Positions 5,631 to 7,158 of a DNA stretch of 7,158 nucleotides are shown one piece after another. Where the stretch lies: the NCBI GenBank assembly GCA_937894825.1, contig CALCQT010000396.1:1-7158 (forward strand). The letters run 5' to 3'. Both the position numbers and the translations under genes were made by a program. The stretch's first letter is position 1; each line of letters opens with the position of its first letter. This stretch comes from an uncultured Anaerolineaceae bacterium. Lineage in GTDB: Bacteria > Chloroflexota > Anaerolineae > Anaerolineales > Anaerolineaceae. A model generated the notes under the pieces. The model had not been told where the DNA came from. It made no database searches and saw only the letters and a program-made list of their open reading frames with translations.

Positions 5631-7158
5631 TTACTGAGCAATCATCTGCAGGTTCTGGATGTCGTAATCCCAGTCATAGAAAGTGGTGATATCCTGGGTA
5701 ACGGTTGCGTTGTCAACCCGTTCGGTACTGAAAACAACTGAATTCTGGCGCTGGTACGCCGGAACTTCAACCGCCCAATCGACAATGATGTCGAGCGCCG
5801 CTTTATAAATTTCCTTGCGGTAGGCCTGATCATCACTTTGGCGGGCGTCAATAATTAACTGATCCAGTTCCGGATCATCCACGAAGTAACGGTTGGATTC
5901 AGCGCCACCGCGTCCGGTGATACTTGAACTGTGATAGATCTGGTACATATCCGGGTCCACTGTGGATTGCCAGGCGGCGCACCAAAGTTCCTGTTTGCCG
6001 CTGTCGAGGATTTCCCAAAGGAGACTGGTATCGGTGAGATCATTGATTTTCAACTCAAAACCGATGGTGGCCAGTGCATTGGAGGCATCGGTCAGGACCT
6101 GGAAGGACGGGTGGTTGCCAGTGCCTTCGCCGGGGATGAGAACTTCATAACTCAGCTTGGCACCTTCCGGTGCAGCGGTTAGCAAACCGGTAGCTTCATC
6201 GAAGGTGTAGCCGGCGGCAACCAGAAAGCCTTTCGCGGCAGCAATTGCTGCTTCATAACGCTCGTCGGAACCCATCTGGTCTGTATATATAGGGTTGCCA
6301 TCAACATCGGTGGAGAAGGCGTTCTTGTATCCGGGGTCGGTCGGCTGCGGCGCGGCCCAGGATGTGTTGGAGATCGGGTACTGAATGACAGAAGCGGCTT
6401 CGCCGTAGTAGCTGTCATAGGCCACGTCGCGGTAGACCGCCAACACGGTGCCGATCGCCTTGCGCAGGTCTTTGGATTCGGCTGAAGCCGGATCCTCGCC
6501 AACCAGGATGGTGGAAGCATTTAAGCCGATATAACCATAACCACGGTTGTCAACCAGATATGTGCTGATGACGTTACCGGTGATTTCGCCGTTGTCATTG
6601 TAACTGGCGATATCGTTGAAGTTTGACTTGGAGCCATTCACGTTCGCGGAATCAATCGTACCGGTCGCGATACCGGCGACAAATTCAGCATCATTGCTTT
6701 CTTTGAATTGTACATATTTGGTCTTGGGTTCGCCCAGGAAATAATTCGGATTGGCTTCGAGATAAACGACTCGGTTTTCGTATTTGACGAATTTATAGGG
6801 GCCCATGCCCAGCGGTTCCGTTGTTTTGGCCTTAACACCGCTCAGATCGCCGTAAGGATGACCGAAGTTATTGTTTTCATAGTCGTAATTGCCGTCGCCG
6901 TAATAGTGCAGCGGTGCGGCACGGACACCGAAAATCTGGTAAATTGCCGGGGCTTCATAACCGTTGGTAACGACTTCAACGGTATAATCATCCAATTTTT
7001 TAATCCCGCTGATGTTCGGGATGCCGGCGGCCAGTTCGGGCTCGTTTGCGGCTTCGGTGGAGATGAAGGTGTCTTTCGCGGCGGCTGTGATCGATTTCGC
7101 GCCGGAATCGGCGGCTTCGACACTGAAGAATGCATCCGCATCGCCTTCATAAGCGAGG
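5631..7158 (-). CDS. oppA: Oligopeptide ABC transporter solute-binding protein, family 5 (partial, N-terminus outside window)
   Basis: This is the extracytoplasmic receptor that captures the peptide for the importer. The reading frame enters at the right edge and stays open for 508 codons to TAA at 5631-5633; the signal or lipoprotein peptide and the first part lie outside. Family 5 landmarks, counted from the edge: an Ala/Glu-rich segment (about 14-45); ISGIKKLDDYTVEVV (about 49-63), the usual 'SGI...DDYTV' strand; MGPYKFVKYE with ANPNYF (about 118-139), matching the family's 'GTGPYKF...NPDYW'; and ELWCAAWQSTVDPDMYQIYH (about 390-409) with ARQSDDQAYRKEIYK and VEVPAYQRQN near the end. The C-terminal style resembles clostridial binding proteins. 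A TTG at 6993-6995 could pass for a start, but conserved sequence continues upstream, so it is internal. Peptide specificity cannot be inferred. Confidence 0.93.
   Translation of the reverse strand, partial: LAYEGDADAFFSVEAADSGAKSITAAAKDTFISTEAANEPELAAGIPNISGIKKLDDYTVEVVTNGYEAPAIYQIFGVRAAPLHYYGDGNYDYENNNFGHPYGDLSGVKAKTTEPLGMGPYKFVKYENRVVYLEANPNYFLGEPKTKYVQFKESNDAEFVAGIATGTIDSANVNGSKSNFNDIASYNDNGEITGNVISTYLVDNRGYGYIGLNASTILVGEDPASAESKDLRKAIGTVLAVYRDVAYDSYYGEAASVIQYPISNTSWAAPQPTDPGYKNAFSTDVDGNPIYTDQMGSDERYEAAIAAAKGFLVAAGYTFDEATGLLTAAPEGAKLSYEVLIPGEGTGNHPSFQVLTDASNALATIGFELKINDLTDTSLLWEILDSGKQELWCAAWQSTVDPDMYQIYHSSSITGRGGAESNRYFVDDPELDQLIIDARQSDDQAYRKEIYKAALDIIVDWAVEVPAYQRQNSVVFSTERVDNATVTQDITTFYDWDYDIQNLQMIAQ

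Noticed and set aside
5631..6995. Binding protein starting at 6993-6995 (454 aa)
   Set aside because: The codon is TTG, and conserved family sequence (ISGIKK before DDYTV) continues upstream in the same open frame to the window edge, so the gene is simply truncated by the window.

Overview
The window is a stretch of one oligopeptide/dipeptide-type (Opp/Dpp/App family) ABC importer operon, transcribed entirely on the minus strand. I see no plus-strand genes, tRNAs, rRNAs, CRISPR arrays or insertion sequences. Firm/weak Shine-Dalgarno sites, roughly 50% GC by eye, the style of the solute-binding protein (C-terminal half with a W-C-A-A-W...DPDMYQ.YHS segment) and a small downstream protein with a DDGHTVADMN-type motif all suggest a Bacillota (Firmicutes) genome, most likely a Clostridia-like anaerobe. 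This taxonomic guess rests on remembered family resemblance, not on a search.

Reading with transcription (right to left): a solute-binding protein gene cut by the right edge (5631-7158, oppA-like); a 248-nt spacer (5383-5630) rich in inverted repeats; permease oppB (4396-5382); permease oppC (2603-4381), about twice the usual length because of a ~270-residue extracytoplasmic insertion; ATPases oppD (1384-2586) and oppF (290-1372); a small single-helix membrane protein gene (52-333) whose start overlaps the end of oppF; and the ribosome-binding site and first two codons of one more gene running off the left edge (1-6). From oppB to oppF the genes are 11-16 nt apart, each with its own ribosome-binding site, as in a single polycistronic mRNA.

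Functionally, the lipoprotein-type binding protein captures peptides outside the membrane and delivers them to the OppB/OppC channel, and the OppD/OppF ATPase pair drives import. Both ATPases carry the four-cysteine C-terminal motif that in some relatives binds a [4Fe-4S] cluster. The substrate cannot be read from this sequence, so the opp symbols denote position in the family rather than proven specificity.

The most interesting signals are: (1) the oppA-oppB spacer, which can fold as an RNA into a nested, multi-branched structure closed by an 11-of-12 long-range helix; (2) the OppC insertion, which appears to consist of four degenerate ~64-residue repeats with strikingly constant spacing; (3) the small co-transcribed membrane protein of unknown function.
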